Source: Macrocystis pyrifera (taxonomy: Eukaryota > Sar > Phaeophyceae > Laminariales > Laminariaceae). From it: a stretch of 64,000 bases of DNA. Under the pieces are notes generated by a model. The model was not told the DNA's origin. It was given only the letters and a program-made list of their open reading frames with translations, and did no database searches. How positions within the stretch are numbered: position 1 is the stretch's first letter; the number at the start of each line of letters is the position of its first letter. The position numbers were made by a program, and so were the translations under genes. The stretch is from positions 5,724,336 through 5,788,335 of the forward strand of contig JASSKH010000019.1 in the NCBI GenBank assembly GCA_031763025.1, given 5' to 3'. Shown piece by piece: positions 32,786 through 44,760 of this stretch.

Positions 32786-34685
32786 GCGCGCGAAGCGCGC
32801 AAAAAGCGGGCGAGCCTTTTTTTTCTTGGAATTTTCCAAGAAAAAAAAAGCCTCTTCATAGCGGCTCGGATACGAGCGTGGGGTGCCTTGTTTTGAGTTT
32901 TTCTGTATGTGTGTGTGTGTGTGTGTGGCTGGGTGTGTGTGTGTGTGTGATTCAACATTGTTTTGGGCAACGTTTGACCACCGCCCTCGACGCACACCGC
33001 ACCAATTCCAGTCCCGGCGGGCTCTGTGGACGCGCACACACAAAAGAGACCTCCTGGTGCTGGTGCGGTGGTAAGTCGTTCACAGTAGCTCGAGCTAGGT
33101 GTGGCAACGTGTGTAGGCACATGTTGGTGCTGGGCCATGTTGAAAAAACACAGAACCAACAACACATTATTATCTTTTGAAACCCAGCTATTACAGGGGT
33201 CCATAGTTAACGGGACCAAATTTTGTTTGTAAAAATAGGCAAATATATAGGTTTTTATGTAGACTATAGTTCCTGTTAACTATGGACCCCCGTAATAGCT
33301 CTTCTACGAGTACTCGTAGGTAGGCAGACTGTGCCTGTCCACAGCAACGAGCGTTCGGGCCATGTCCCCGAGACATGCTGCAGGCCCACCCTCCTGCTGA
33401 TGAGGGGACGGAGAAGCAGGAGAGTATCTGCTGTATAATAGTTGTTGTACAGCAGTAGTAGTAGTGGTGGCATTGCTACAAGAAGCTCTGCTGGACACAC
33501 GTCAGATTGATTGTAGATTTTTCGTCTTCAATTATGAGTTCGGGACCAGGAAACACATGTACGAAGGGTTCACACACAAGCCGAGCGTACAGCGACGCGG
33601 ACCTGGCCTCGTGTGTCCTACTGCTGCTGCTGTTTTGCTGCTGGAGAAGCTCTGCTGTAGATGTCGTACATCATCAGTAGTAGCGGTGGCACCTGCTACC
33701 TGCTACGAGAAGTTCTCTCTTGGACAGAGCACGTCGAGTGCAGATTTTTCGTCTTGAAATTACTATGCCGAATTTCGAGTTCAAAACCAACACAGGACAA
33801 AATCGAGTACGTGTACAAAGGAATCAAGGGTTTAGATTGACAAGCCGAGCGTACAGCGACGCTGACCCTGGCGTCGTGTGTCCTACTGCTACTGTTGCTG
33901 CTGTTTTGTTGCTGGAGAAACACTGCTGCTGCTGTAGATGTGTACAAAGGGTTCAAGGGTTAGATTGACAAGCCGAGCCGCCGAGCGTACAGCGACGCTG
34001 ACCCTGGCCTCGTGCGTCCCACTGCTACTGCTGCTGCAGCTGTTTTTGTTGCTGGAGAAACACTGCTGCTGTATGTAGATGTCGTGCATCAGTACAAGCA
34101 AGTAGTGGTGGCACCTGCGACGAGAAAGAAGCGCCTTCTGTTGGACAAATATTTTCAGATGCAGATTTTTCGTGGTCAAATTAATTATGCCGAATTTCAA
34201 CCAGAAAACACTTGCTGTTGGAAAAACAGAAAAAGAAAAAATATATATCACAGTTGTGTGTCTATTTATTTGTCGTCTTGTTCTTCCCACCCGTCGACAT
34301 CCAGCACAACCAGTCAGTGTCTGTGCCGATTCCTGAATTCCCGAGAGATACGATACGAATACAAGTAATAACTTCTGTGGTCACACAGCAGTAGTACATA
34401 TGTTTCGTCTTCAAATTATTATGCCGGATTTCGAGGTGGAAATACCAGGATACACAAGACAAAATCCAGCACCTGGTATTTGTTACAGGTGTGTCCCTAC
34501 TGATGTGCTGTCTGTGTTTTTCAAGATCAGGATATGATGCCAAGAATATTTACGGTTATGAGATTCACCAACGACGGCGTATAGGTAGTAGGTACAGCAG
34601 CAGTAGACTTTCGTTCGTGTTGAATCAGGACAAATGTTTTGCATGATGCATCGCAGATATGGCTACTGCAGGTATTGCTGAGGTC
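32786..34685 (-). repeat. 1.65-kb repeat family, minus-strand unit with MITE inside
   Basis: It begins (plus sense) ATGAAGCGCGCGAAGCGCGC, the hairpin end of the family, and runs through the GT-rich block, the AGTACTCGTAG block, several TTTTTCGTCTT...AATTATTATGCCG sub-repeats and the CGCGCCTCATTAC end near 34700. The 105-bp MITE copy 3 sits at 33191-33295. Open frames on both strands recur in every unit with different breaks and are not genes. Confidence 0.75.
33191..33295. mobile_element. 105-bp foldback MITE, copy 3, with TA target duplication
   Basis: Related units without the element read CCCAGCTAGC (near 35108; complement at 39307 and 50754). Here the site reads CCCAGC-TA-TTACAGGGG ... 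CCCCCGTAA-TA-GCTC. The insert is therefore 105 bp flanked by a duplicated TA, which places the family with TA-targeting (Tc1/mariner-like) elements. Confidence 0.9.
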
Positions 34686-34711
34686 GCGCCTCATTACCCC
34701 CAATCACTAGT

Positions 34712-36520
34712 AATGAGGCGCGCGAAGCGCGCAAAAAGCGGGCGAGCCTTTTTTTTCTTGAAATTTTCCAAGAAAAAAAAAGCCTCTTCATAGCGGCTCG
34801 GATACGAGCGTGGGGTGCCTTGTTTTGAGTTTCTCTGTATGTGTGTGTGTGTGTGGTGGGGTGTGTGTGTGTGTGTGATTCAACAATGTTTTGGGCAACG
34901 TTTGACCACCGCCCTCGACGCACACCGCACCAATTCCAGTCCCGGCGGGCTCTGTGGACGCGCACACACAAAACAGACCTCCTGGTGCTGGTGCGGTGGT
35001 AAGTCGTTCACAGCAGCTCGAGCTAGGTGTGGCAACGTGTGTAGGCACATGTTGGTGCTGGGCCATGTTGAAAAAACACAAAACCAACAACACATTATAC
35101 TTTGAAACCCAGCTAGCTCTACGAGTACTCGTAGGTAGGCAGACTGTGCCTGTCCACAGCAACGAGCGTTCGGGCCATGTCCCCGAGACATGCTGCAGGC
35201 CCACCCTCCTGCTGATGAGGGGACTGAGAAGCAGGAGAGTATCTGTTGTATAATAGTTGTTGTACAGCAGTAGTAGTGGTGGTGGCACTGCTAGAAGAAG
35301 CTCTGCTGGACACACGTCAGATTGTACATTTTTCGTCTTCAAATTATGAGTTCGGGACCAGGAAACACATGTACGAAGGGTTCACACACAAGCCCAGCGT
35401 ACAGCGACGCTGACCTGGCCTCGTGTGTCCTACTGCTGCTGCTGTTTTGCTGCTGGAGAAGCTCTGCTGTAGATAGATGTCGTACTTCATCAGTAGTAGC
35501 GGTGGCACCTGCTACCTGCTACGAGAAGTTCTCTCTTGGACAGAGCACGTCGCGTGCAGATTTTTCGTCTTGAAATTATTATGCCGATTTTTCGAGTTCA
35601 AAACCAACACAGGACAAAATCGACTACGTGTACAAAGGGTTCAAGGGGTGAGATTGACAAGCCGAGCGTACAGCGACGCTGACCCTGGCGTCGTGTGTCC
35701 TACTGCTACTGCTGCTGCTGTTTTGCTGCTGGAGAAACACTGCTGCTGCTGTAGATGTGTACAAAGGGTTCAAGGGTTAGATTGACAAGCCGAGCCGCCG
35801 AGCGTACAGCGACGCTGACCCTGGCCTCGTGCGTCCCACTGCTACTGCTGCTGCTGCTGCTGTTTTTGTTGCTGGAGAAACACTGCTGCTGTATATAGAT
35901 GTCGTACATCAGTACAAGCAAGTAGTACATATTTTTCGTCTTCAAATTATTATGCCGGATATCGAGATGGAAATACCAGGATACACACGACAAAAACTAT
36001 TTCAATAAATGTTGTGAGTGTGTGTGCGCTTTTTTTTTTCCATTTATGACTTCTTTTTTTTTTGTGCCACAAGTACATTCATTCACCTTGCGTTTTTGAA
36101 CGTATAATAGCTAGCTTATTATTTGTTTTCCGGATTCGGGGAGAACAAATTGTGACTTTTTTTTTTTTTTTTTGTGCCACAAGTACATTCATTCACCTTG
36201 CGTTTTTGAACGTATAATAGCTAGCTTATTATTTATTTTCCGGATTCGGGGATGACAAATCCAGTGCCTGGTATTTGTTCCAGGTGTGTCCGTACTGCAG
36301 TGCTGTCTGTGTTTTTCAAGAGCAGGATATATATGATGCCAAGAATATTTACGGTTATGAGATCCACCAACAACGGCGTATAGGTAGTAGGTACAGCAGC
36401 AGCAGTAGTAGATGGTCGTTCGTGTTGGTTCAGCACAAATGTTGTGCATGATGCATCGCAGATATGACTACTGCAGGTATTGCTGAGGTCGCGCCTCATT
36501 ACCACCAATTACTAGTATAT
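34712..36520 (-). repeat. 1.65-kb repeat family, minus-strand unit 2
   Basis: It begins AATGAGGCGCGCGAAGCGCG at 34712, joined to the previous unit through CGCGCCTCATTAC and a 12-13 bp spacer. It follows the same block order as 32786-34685 and contains the empty MITE site at 35108. Its far end (36480-36515) is the complement of the unit start. An extra A/T-rich tandem duplication lies at 36050-36265. Confidence 0.75.
36052..36262. repeat. tandem duplication of about 110 bp
   Basis: TGTGCCACAAGTACATTCATT through ATTTTCCGGATTCGGGGA is present twice (from about 36063 and 36173), separated by a T-run of 18. The 3' portion (TTTTCCGGATTCGGGGAGAA) also occurs at 7667-7686. Confidence 0.75.
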
Positions 36521-36529
36521 GTCTAGTAG

Positions 36530-37703
36530 ATACTGATGTACGACATCTACAGCAGCATCAGCAGTATTTCTCCAGCAACAAAAACAGCAGCAGCAGCAGT
36601 AGCAGTGGGACACACGAGGCCAGGGTCACAGCGTTGCTGTACGCTCGGCGGCTCGGCTTGTCAATCTAATCCTTGAACCCTTTGTACACATGTACAGCAG
36701 CAGTGTTTCTCCAGCAACAAAACAGTACCAGCAGTAGCAGTAGGGCACACGACGCCAGGGTCAGCGTCGCTGTACGCTCGGCTTGTCAATCTAAACCCTT
36801 GAACCCTTTGTACACGTACTCGATTTTGTCCTGTGTTGGTTTTGAACTCGAAATTCGGCATATTAATTTCAAGACTAAAAATCTGCACTCGACATGCTCT
36901 GTCCAAGAGAGAATTTCTCGTACCAGGTAGCAGCAGGTGCCACCGCTACTACTGATGTACGACATCTTCAGCAGAGCTTCTCCAGCAGCCAAACAGCAGC
37001 AGCAGTAGGACACACGAGGCCAGGTCAGCGTCGCTGTACGCTGGGCTTGTGTGTGAACCCTTCGTACATGTGTTTCCTGGTCCCGAACTCAAAATTTGAA
37101 GACGAAAAATCAACAATCTGACGTGTGTCCAGCAGAGCTTCTAGCAGTGCCTCCACTACTACTACTGCTGTACAACAACTATACAGCAGATACTCTCCTG
37201 CTTCACCGTCCCCTCATCAACAGGAGGGTATAGGCCTGCAGCATGTCTCGGGGACATGGCCCGAACGCTCGTTTCTGTGGACAGGCACAGTCTGCCTACG
37301 AGTACTCGTAGAGCTGAGTTTCAAGCAAAAACCGTTATAATGTGTTGTTGGTTCTGTATTTTTTCAACATGGCCCAGCACCAACATGTGTCTACACACGT
37401 TGCCACACCTAGCTCGAGCTACTGTGAACGACTTACCACCGCACCAGCACCAGGAGGTGTACGCGTCCACAGAGCCCGCCGGGACTGGAATTGGTGCGGT
37501 GTGCGTCGAGGGCGGTGGTCAAACGTTGCCCAAAAAAATGTTGAATCACACACACACACCCACACCCACACACACATACAGAAAAACTCTAAACGAGGCA
37601 CCTTACGGTACGCGAGCCGCTATGAAGAGGTTTGTTTTTCTTGGAATTTTCCAAGAAAAAAAAGGCTCGCACGCTCTGCGCGCTTCGCGCGCCTCATTAC
37701 TAG
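36530..37703 (+). repeat. 1.65-kb repeat family, plus-strand unit lacking its first part
   Basis: It starts within the cassette GTACGACATCTACAGCAGCA and runs to the hairpin end GCGCGCTTCGCGCGC at 37678-37692 followed by CTCATTACTAG. The change of orientation between 36520 and 36530 is the centre of a large inverted arrangement. Confidence 0.7.
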
Positions 37704-38037
37704 TAATTGGTGGTAATGAGGCGCGACCTCAGCAATACCTGCAGTAGTCATATCTGCGATGCGTCATGCACAACATTTGTGTTCAACCAACACGAACGAA
37801 CATCTACTGCTGCAGTACCTACTACCTATACGCCGTCGTTGGTGAGTTTCATAACCATAAACATTCTTGGCATCATATCCTGCTCTTGAAAAACACAAAC
37901 GGCACAGCAGTATGGACACACCTGTAACAAATACCAGGTACTGGATTTTGTCGTGTGTATCCTGGTATTTCCACCTCGACATCCGGCATAATAATTTGAA
38001 GACGAAAAGTATGTACTGCTGTGTGACCACAGAACTT
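37704..38037 (+). repeat. 1.65-kb repeat family, 334-bp truncated unit
   Basis: It carries only the first fifth of the unit (TAATTGGTGGTAATGAGG to ACCACAGAACTT), then a new unit begins (ACTAGTAATTGGTGG). Confidence 0.7.
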
Positions 38038-39701
38038 ACTAGTAATTGGTGGTAATGAGGCGCGACCTCAGCAATACCTGCAGTAGTCATATCTGCGATG
38101 CATCATGCAAAACATTTGTCCTGAACCAACACGAACGAACATCTACTGCTGCTGTACCTACTACCTATACGCCGTCGTTGGTGAATCTCATAACCGTAAA
38201 TATTCTTGGCATCGTATCCTGCTCTTGAAAAACACAGACAGCACAGCAGTACGGACACACCTGTAACAAATACCAGGCACTGGATTTTGTCGTGTGTATC
38301 CTGGTATTTCCACCTCGAAATCCGGCATAATAATTTGATGACGAAAAATATGTACTACTGCTGTGTGACCTCACAGAAGTTATTACTTGTATTCGTATCG
38401 TATCTCTCGGGAATTCAGGAATCGGCACAGACACTGACTGGTTGTGCTGGATGTCGACGGGTGGAAAGAACAAGTAAGACGACAAATAGACACACACCTG
38501 ATATATATTTTTTCTTTTTCTGTTTTTCCAACAGCAAGTGTTTTCTGGTTGAAATTCGGCAAAATTAATTTGAACACGAAAAATCCGTATATGAAAATAT
38601 TTGTCCAACAGAAGGCGCTTCTTTCTCGTCGCAGATGCCACCACTACTTGCTTGTACTGATGTACGACCTTTACATACAACAGCAGTGTTTCTCCAGCAC
38701 CAAAACAGCAGCAGCAGTAGCAGTAGGGCACACGACGCCAGGGTCAGCGTCGCTGTACTCTCGGCTTGTCAATCTAAACCCTTGAACCCTTTGTACACGT
38801 ACTCGATTTTGTCCTGTGTTGGTTTTGAACTCGAAATTTAGCATAATAATTTGAAGACGAAAAATCTGCACTCGACGTGCTCTGTCCAAGAGAGAACTTC
38901 TCGTAGCAGGTAGCAGGTGCCACCGCTACTACTGATGATGTACGACATCTACAGCAGAGCTTCTCCAGCAGCAAAACAGCAGCAGCAGTAGGACACACGA
39001 GGCCAGGTCAGCGTCGCTGTACGCTCGGCTTGTGTGTGACCCCTTCGTACATGTGTTTCCTGGTCCCGAACTCATAGTTGAAGACGAAAACTCTACAATC
39101 TGACCTGTGTTCAGCAGAGGAGCTTCTTGCAGCAGTGCCACCACTTCTACTATACTGCTGTACAACAACTATTATACAGCAGATACTCTCCTGCTTCTCC
39201 GTCCCCTCATCAGCAGGAGGGTGGGCCTGCAGCATGTCTCGGGGACATGGCCGGAACGCTCGTTGCTGTGGACAGGCACAGTCTGCCTACCTACGAGTAC
39301 TCGTAAGGCTAGCTGGGTTTCAAAATATAATGTGTTGTTGGTTCTGTGTTTTTTCAACATGGCCCAGCACCAACATGTGCTTACACACGTTGTCACACCT
39401 AGCTCGAGCTACTGTGAACGACTTACCACCGCACCAGCACCAGGAGGTCTCTTTTGTGTGTGCGCGTCCACAGAGCCCGCCGGGGCTGGAATTGGTGCGG
39501 TGTGCGTCGAGGCGGTGGTCAAACGTTGCCCAAAACATTGTTGAATCACACACACCCACACACACACATACAGAGAAACTCAAAACAAGGCACCCCACGC
39601 TCGTATCCGAGCCGCTATGAAGAGGCTTTTATATTCTTGGAAAATTCCAAGAAAAAAAATGCTCGCACGCTTTTTGCGCGCTTCGCGCGCCTTATTACTA
39701 G
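38038..39701 (+). repeat. 1.65-kb repeat family, complete plus-strand unit
   Basis: This is the best full unit, about 1,664 bp. The start region is GTAATGAGGCGCG and the end is a perfect hairpin GCGCGC-TTC-GCGCGC (39676-39690) followed by CTTATTACTAG and T. Inside are sub-repeats around GAAGACGAAAAATCTGCA, CAG-rich blocks, an AC/GT-rich block near 39545 and TTCTTGGAAAATTCCAAGAA (palindrome). There is no conserved reading frame across units. Confidence 0.8.
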
Positions 39702-40557
39702 TAATTGGTGGTAATGAGGCGCGACCTCAGCAATACCTGAAGTAGTCATATCTGCGATGCATCATGCAAAACATTTGTCCTGAATCAACACGAACGAACA
39801 TCTACTGCTGCTGTACCTACTACCTATACGCCGTCGTTGGTGAATCTCATAACCGTAAATATTCTTGGCATCGTATCCTGTTCTTGACAAACACAGACAG
39901 CACAGCAGTACGGACACACCTGTAACTAATGCCAGGTACTGGATTTGTCGTGTGTATCCTGGTATTTCCACCTCGAAATCCGGCATAATAATTTGAAGAC
40001 GAAAAATATGTAATACTGCTGTGTGACCACAGAAGTTATTACCCTGGTACTTGTTTTCGTATCGTATCTCTCGGGAATTCAGGAATCGGCACAGACACTG
40101 ACTGGTTGTGCTGGATGTCGACGGGTGGGAAGAACAAGACGACAAACAGACACACACCTGATATATATTTTTTCTTTTTCTGTTTTTCCAACAGCAAGTG
40201 TTTTCTGGTTGAAATTCGGCATAATTAATTTGACCACGAAAAATCTGCATCTGAAAATATTTGTCCAACAGAAGGCGCTTCTTTCTCGGCACCACTACTT
40301 GCTTGTACTGATGTATGTACGACATCTACACACAGCAGCAGTGTTTCTCCAGCAACAAAAACAGCAGCAGCAGCAGTAGCAGTGGGACGCACGAGGCCAG
40401 GGTCAGCGTCGCTGTACGCTCGGCGGCTCGGCTTGTCAATCTAAAGCTTGAACCCTTTGTACACATCTACAGCAGCAGTGTTTCTCCAGCAACAAAACAG
40501 CAGCAGCAGTAGCTGTAGGACACACGACGCCAGGGTCAGCGTCGCTGTACGCTCGGC
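39702..40557 (+). repeat. 1.65-kb repeat family, left half of an interrupted unit
   Basis: It continues the array and is cut at ...GTACGCTCGGC by the LTR element. The right half resumes at 50223 (TTGTCAATCTAGACCC). Intact units read GCTCGGCTTGTCAATCTAAA at this point. Confidence 0.8.
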
Positions 40558-40775
40558 TGTTCGTCAGCCCCAAGCACGGGTAGTCAAGACACCCATACAA
40601 TCGATGAGTTGATGATTCAGGCCGTTTATTATTATCTCCCAGCAGTAGTAGGGACAGCAGAAGTGACATTGTGCGTCATCCCATAACACCCAGATGTCAA
40701 GAATCACATAATGCACAATATGCCAATATCCCGAACCGGCACGTAACTGTCAAGCTAAAGAGGCACAACGAACGC
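40558..40775 (-). repeat. outer element LTR (3' in element sense)
   Basis: It matches 50005-50222 at equal length, 218 bp, with about six substitutions. Confidence 0.88.
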
Positions 40776-41149
40776 CCTCCCTGACTCTTTACGTAACATT
40801 TACGGACCAAGACAACAACAAACACCTCCATGACCTAAACCACCCACAAACAAAAAAATCGAAAAGAAAGAGGAAACCCACCCCTGTGAGCAAAAACCTT
40901 TCACTCTCCCCACAGAGATATATTGCAATTGTGGACGATATTACAATATATCCACGCCAATATAATGAAAACTAAGGTGAGAAGTACAATGCCAGAGATC
41001 GCGGAGAACCCCGTTCCCTTTTGCCCCCTACTCCCGTCATAAATTCTCAGATCGTAACGGTAATGCGAGATGGCATACGTCCTTTTTCACTTGTAAAATT
41101 AGAATTTATCTGGCGCTAAAGTTACCCGAAAAATAATAGTCGCTACCCA
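40776..41149. other. internal sequence of the outer LTR element
   Basis: No ORF is visible. It lies between the outer 3' LTR and the copia insertion. Confidence 0.5.
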
Positions 41150-41154
41150 GTAGC

Positions 41155-41709
41155 TATTGAGGATTGGTGTGAAGTAGCGTGTATCAGCTCGAAGCTGGTG
41201 TACGCTTAGTCTCGCTTGCCGATGACCGGTCAAGACACAGAACTGATCGAGGTGCAAACGCTTGAGTTGCTGTCAGGCAGACTCGCGTGAAATCTTCGAA
41301 TAGAAGAAAGATGATGATGTTGGCGACTCCAGGCCAAGGTTGATTAGTTATTAAGCTCAGCAGACAAGCTGATGATGATGAGCAAAAGTAGAGTGAACAA
41401 GTGGGCGTGCAAACGCTCCTCTTGGCTGTTTCCGATCTTGATGATCTTTAACAGATACATAACAGATACATATACCTCCTACGACGACGTTCGTCAGGTG
41501 ATGACACACCCGAATCCGATTACGGCCTATGACAACGTTCGTCAGGTGATGACACACCCGTACCCGACTATGGTCTATGACAACGTTCGTCAGGTGGTGA
41601 CACACCCAAAATCGATCTATTATTGATCCCCTGTACCGTATACTACCAGATATTCCTTGGTATCCAGTGACGACAGAATGATAGCTACTGTCAAGTAACA
41701 TCTCCAATA
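41155..41709 (-). repeat. copia 3' LTR with three 48-bp tandem repeats
   Basis: 555 bp. Inside, ACGTTCGTCAGGTGATGACA recurs at 41487, 41535 and 41583 (48-bp period), as in the other LTR. Such repeats in LTRs may be enhancer units. Confidence 0.93.
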
Positions 41710-41899
41710 CGACCTCTCGTTACTATAACTCGTTTCAATGCTGGTAGTCCAAGCCAAACAAAACAATTAGTACGACCTCATATTGAGGTAACGCTACTTC
41801 TGCGCTAAAACTTGTTCAAAGAGAAAAATATATATCCACACTGTCAGCTATTCCAAGTTGAAACAAGGCTGCAATCTGCGATATTTTCTTAGAGTAGCA

Positions 41900-42610
41900 T
41901 CACCCGTCGTGTACGTTGTTCCTTGTGTTTGCTATTAATAGGTGCTCTCTAATTATATTTTCCATGTCTGCCCTCAAAGTGCGAGACACGGTGGTACGGA
42001 TACTGCCTATTGTGTCCTCGGCAAGATTTGCGATTGCTTCGTACGAGTTCCGTCTCATTTCCTTCTTACGCTCTTCGATCGCGTCTGACTGCTTGCGCTT
42101 CAGGCGAGTGGTGCACTCCTTGTGGTCTTTAGCCAGTCTATCCTTAGTCCTTTCTAAACTGCGTTGGCATTCGTCTTCTGTTTCCCTAGTCTTTTTTTTT
42201 TCATAAAACCTCCTCCATGCTCCCCGTTCTCTATCAATCCCAGTCGAATGCACGTTGCTGTCTATGATTTTCCTGACGGCGTTAAGTTGGTCTAAGCTCG
42301 GTGTTCCGACTTTAGTCCACGCCGTGACCATGAATCCGAAATAGCTCTGGGCGTCCAACAACGTGTCATGTTCCTTACTTTCAGCCACGTTCCATACGAA
42401 TGAGCTAAAACACTTGTCCGGGTAGTCCTGGATGTGTTGTCCAAGTGCCCAGTCAGCTATCTTCTCCGCTTCTTCGAGATATTCCTCTTCGAGGAAGGGA
42501 AACCTGTCATAAAGGCGCGTTCGCTGTTCTGGGTCTCGCGTAGTCGTACTTTCGTCGTCCGATGAAATGCCCCTGGTGTGTGCTTCCTCGCGTTCCTGGT
42601 TGTCGGACAT
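41900..42610 (-). CDS. intact extra ORF between pol and 3' LTR of the copia element
   Basis: A 236-codon frame starts MSDNQEREEAH 193 bp after the pol stop. The protein is hydrophilic, with an acidic N-terminus and a Trp-containing helical middle (YLEEAEKIADWALGQ; SYFGFMVTAWTKVG). A long Glu/Lys/Arg-rich coiled coil follows (about residues 125-185: RRFYEKKKTRETEDECQRSL). There is no signal peptide or membrane segment, so it is not an envelope protein. It is uninterrupted while pol is broken, which hints at recent function or chance. Possible roles are a nucleic-acid-binding accessory protein or a captured gene. No family is recognised. Confidence 0.6.
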   Translation of the reverse strand: MSDNQEREEAHTRGISSDDESTTTRDPEQRTRLYDRFPFLEEEYLEEAEKIADWALGQHIQDYPDKCFSSFVWNVAESKEHDTLLDAQSYFGFMVTAWTKVGTPSLDQLNAVRKIIDSNVHSTGIDRERGAWRRFYEKKKTRETEDECQRSLERTKDRLAKDHKECTTRLKRKQSDAIEERKKEMRRNSYEAIANLAEDTIGSIRTTVSRTLRADMENIIREHLLIANTRNNVHDG

Positions 42611-42802
42611 GGTGTAGAGGTTGTTGTGTTTTGATGTGTGGTTATCCGCGTAGCTCCTTTATGTTTGTTGGTGTTGGTCTTCTTAAGATCTCGGTTTGTG
42701 TCGTCACCGTGATCTTTCAATTCGATCTTGTATTAATTGCATCGTGACATCACCCGTTGGAGAAAATAGTATGTCAACCAAACGTGTTCCGCAGAAGCCC
42801 CT

Positions 42803-44760
42803 TTATCCGGAGAAATCCCTGATTTGGTGTAGTATGCTTTCGAACTGGACCTTTGCGAGATGCTTGGTTGCGCAGCCAGCAAGCATTTTCCCGGTTGGAA
42901 CATGGTGAAGTGTGATCTTCCCGTTGTTGACCAGTTCCCTGATGAAGAAGAAGCGCAGTGCGATGTGCTTTGTCCTTGATGAGTAAGTGGAATTGCCTGC
43001 GACTGTAAGAGCTCCTGTGCTGTCGCAGTAGATGGGTACGGAGTTGAAGTTCTTGAACGTAAGCTCGTCAAGAAGGTTCGACAGATACACTGCCTCCTTA
43101 GATCCATAGCTAAGTGCATTGAGCTCGGACTCGACGGTAGACTGTGCCACGATTGATTGAGTCTTGGATCCGAAGCTGATAGGTCCTCCGCTCAGGAAGA
43201 AGATCGTGCCAGTAGTCGATTTGCGAGTGTCAGGATTTGCTGCGAAGGAAGCGTCGGTAAATCCATGCAGCCGAAACTGCCTCCTTTTGTAAGTGATGGG
43301 CAGATCAGGGTGGCCTTTTAGGTACCTCAGGAGATGCTTGGCTGCCGTCATGTGTGCTTGCGCCGGCTTGCTGCATGCCCTCGTGAGCTGGTTGACCGAG
43401 AAGCACATGTCATAGCGAGTGCACTGTGTTAGGTATAACACAGATCCTACGATAGCCTGATAGAGCTTCGTAGCTGTTGCGCCTAGTAGTGTCTCTTCAG
43501 GTTGCTCCTTCGAAAGTTCCGATCCATATCCTGGCGTGTGCACGGAGTTGCAGTCATCCATCCCAAACCTCTCGAGAATACTGTCGACGTAATCTTTCTG
43601 CGTGATAGACAAGGTTCCTTGGTCGTAGTCGCGGGTGATCGTCATGCCGAGTATAAGGCTGACTTCCCTTAGGTCAGACATGGCAAAGCGATCAGTTAGA
43701 GCCGTTTTTAGGCGTCCAACTACGCTCTCGTCCTTTCCAGTGATTAGTATGTCGTCAACATACAGTGTCAGAAGTACTAGCGTATCCCCGCTACCGTGCG
43801 TGTAAACGCAGGGGTCAGCTGCGTGGGCGTGAAACCAACCGTCAGCATTTCTGCGTTGATTGTGTCGTACCATAGGACGGGTGACTGGGCCAAGCCGTAC
43901 AGGCTTCTCTTCAGCTTGTAGACCATTGGCTCGCCGGTTGTGGAGTCCTTGACTTCTTGTCCTGGGGCGGTCTTGACGTACACGTCACGGCCTTCGATCT
44001 TGGATTGTAGAAAGGCCACTTGCACGTCCAGCTGCCATACTGGCCATCCATGTTCGCATGCGATTGCCAGTATTGTGCGAATGCTTCCGACGCGGCACAC
44101 TGGTGCGTATGACTTACCGTAGTCGATCCCCGGCTCTTGGACGTATCCTTGAACAACCAGTCGAGCTTTGAAGCGGCCGTCCGTCTTCTGCTTGAAGAAA
44201 AATCGGGATCCGATTATTTTGTTGTCCTTGGGCACGCTGGTTATTGGGACTAGCTCGTAGACGTGATGTTCCTTAAGGCTGTCCATCTCTTTGTTGATGG
44301 CCGCTTTCCATTCCATGTGCTCTGGTGAGTTGATGGTATCAGTATGCGTACGAGGAGTTTGAAGTACTCGTTTCTCCTCCGAAAGCCGCTTGTCTTCGGG
44401 GGTTGAAGTAGCATATGTAAAGGCCTTGTAGGACAGGAAGGGATTTCCGTCGATGTGAGCAAAGTCCTCAATCATGCCCATGGTCTTGATCCGTGGTGTT
44501 CCCTTGGCGAAGTAGAGCAGTTGACTGGGGGTGAGTGAGCTGTCGAAAGTATCATCCGTGTTTGGACTGGGTCTCGTACTGGCTCGACTTACCCGAGGCT
44601 GCTGTACAACCGGTTCTTCGGCTGATGCAGCAGGTACGACCTCAGGCGAGGCTCCAGCTTCTTGCGACTGTTCCTCCTGCGGGGATGACCTAGGCTCCTC
44701 GGTAGAGATGATGTTTCCTGGTGCAGGAATGTTTTTGCGTTCTCTTGTAGCATACCCCTC
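42803..44760 (-). pseudogene. copia reverse transcriptase and RNase H, frameshifted
   Basis: The linker and RT lie in two overlapping frames. 44481-43777 carries MEWKAAINKEMDSLKEH, RFKARLVVQGYVQ and WQLDVQVAFLQSKIEGRDVY. After a one-base shift near 43825, 43873-42803 carries the catalytic TLYVDDILITGK and then RNase H with its acidic residues (FTDASFAANPDTRKSTTG; STVESELNALSYGSKEAVYL; YCDSTGALTVAG) and RTKHIALRFFFIREL. The upstream linker shifts frame at an A5 run near 44731-44737. RT synthesises the cDNA and RNase H degrades the RNA. Both would need frameshift repair to be made as one polyprotein. Confidence 0.9.

Noticed and set aside
32776-40512. Dozens of 60-190 codon frames in the 1.65-kb units
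   Set aside because: Frames differ between units through indels, and both strands are open equally; no selection for coding is apparent.
41900-42610. Envelope gene in the copia element
   Set aside because: There is no signal peptide, membrane span or glycosylation-rich ectodomain; the protein is a soluble coiled coil.
42457-42720. 87-codon minus-strand frame overlapping the copia extra ORF
   Set aside because: It is a shadow frame of the 236-codon ORF and its leader, Thr/Asn-rich by chance.
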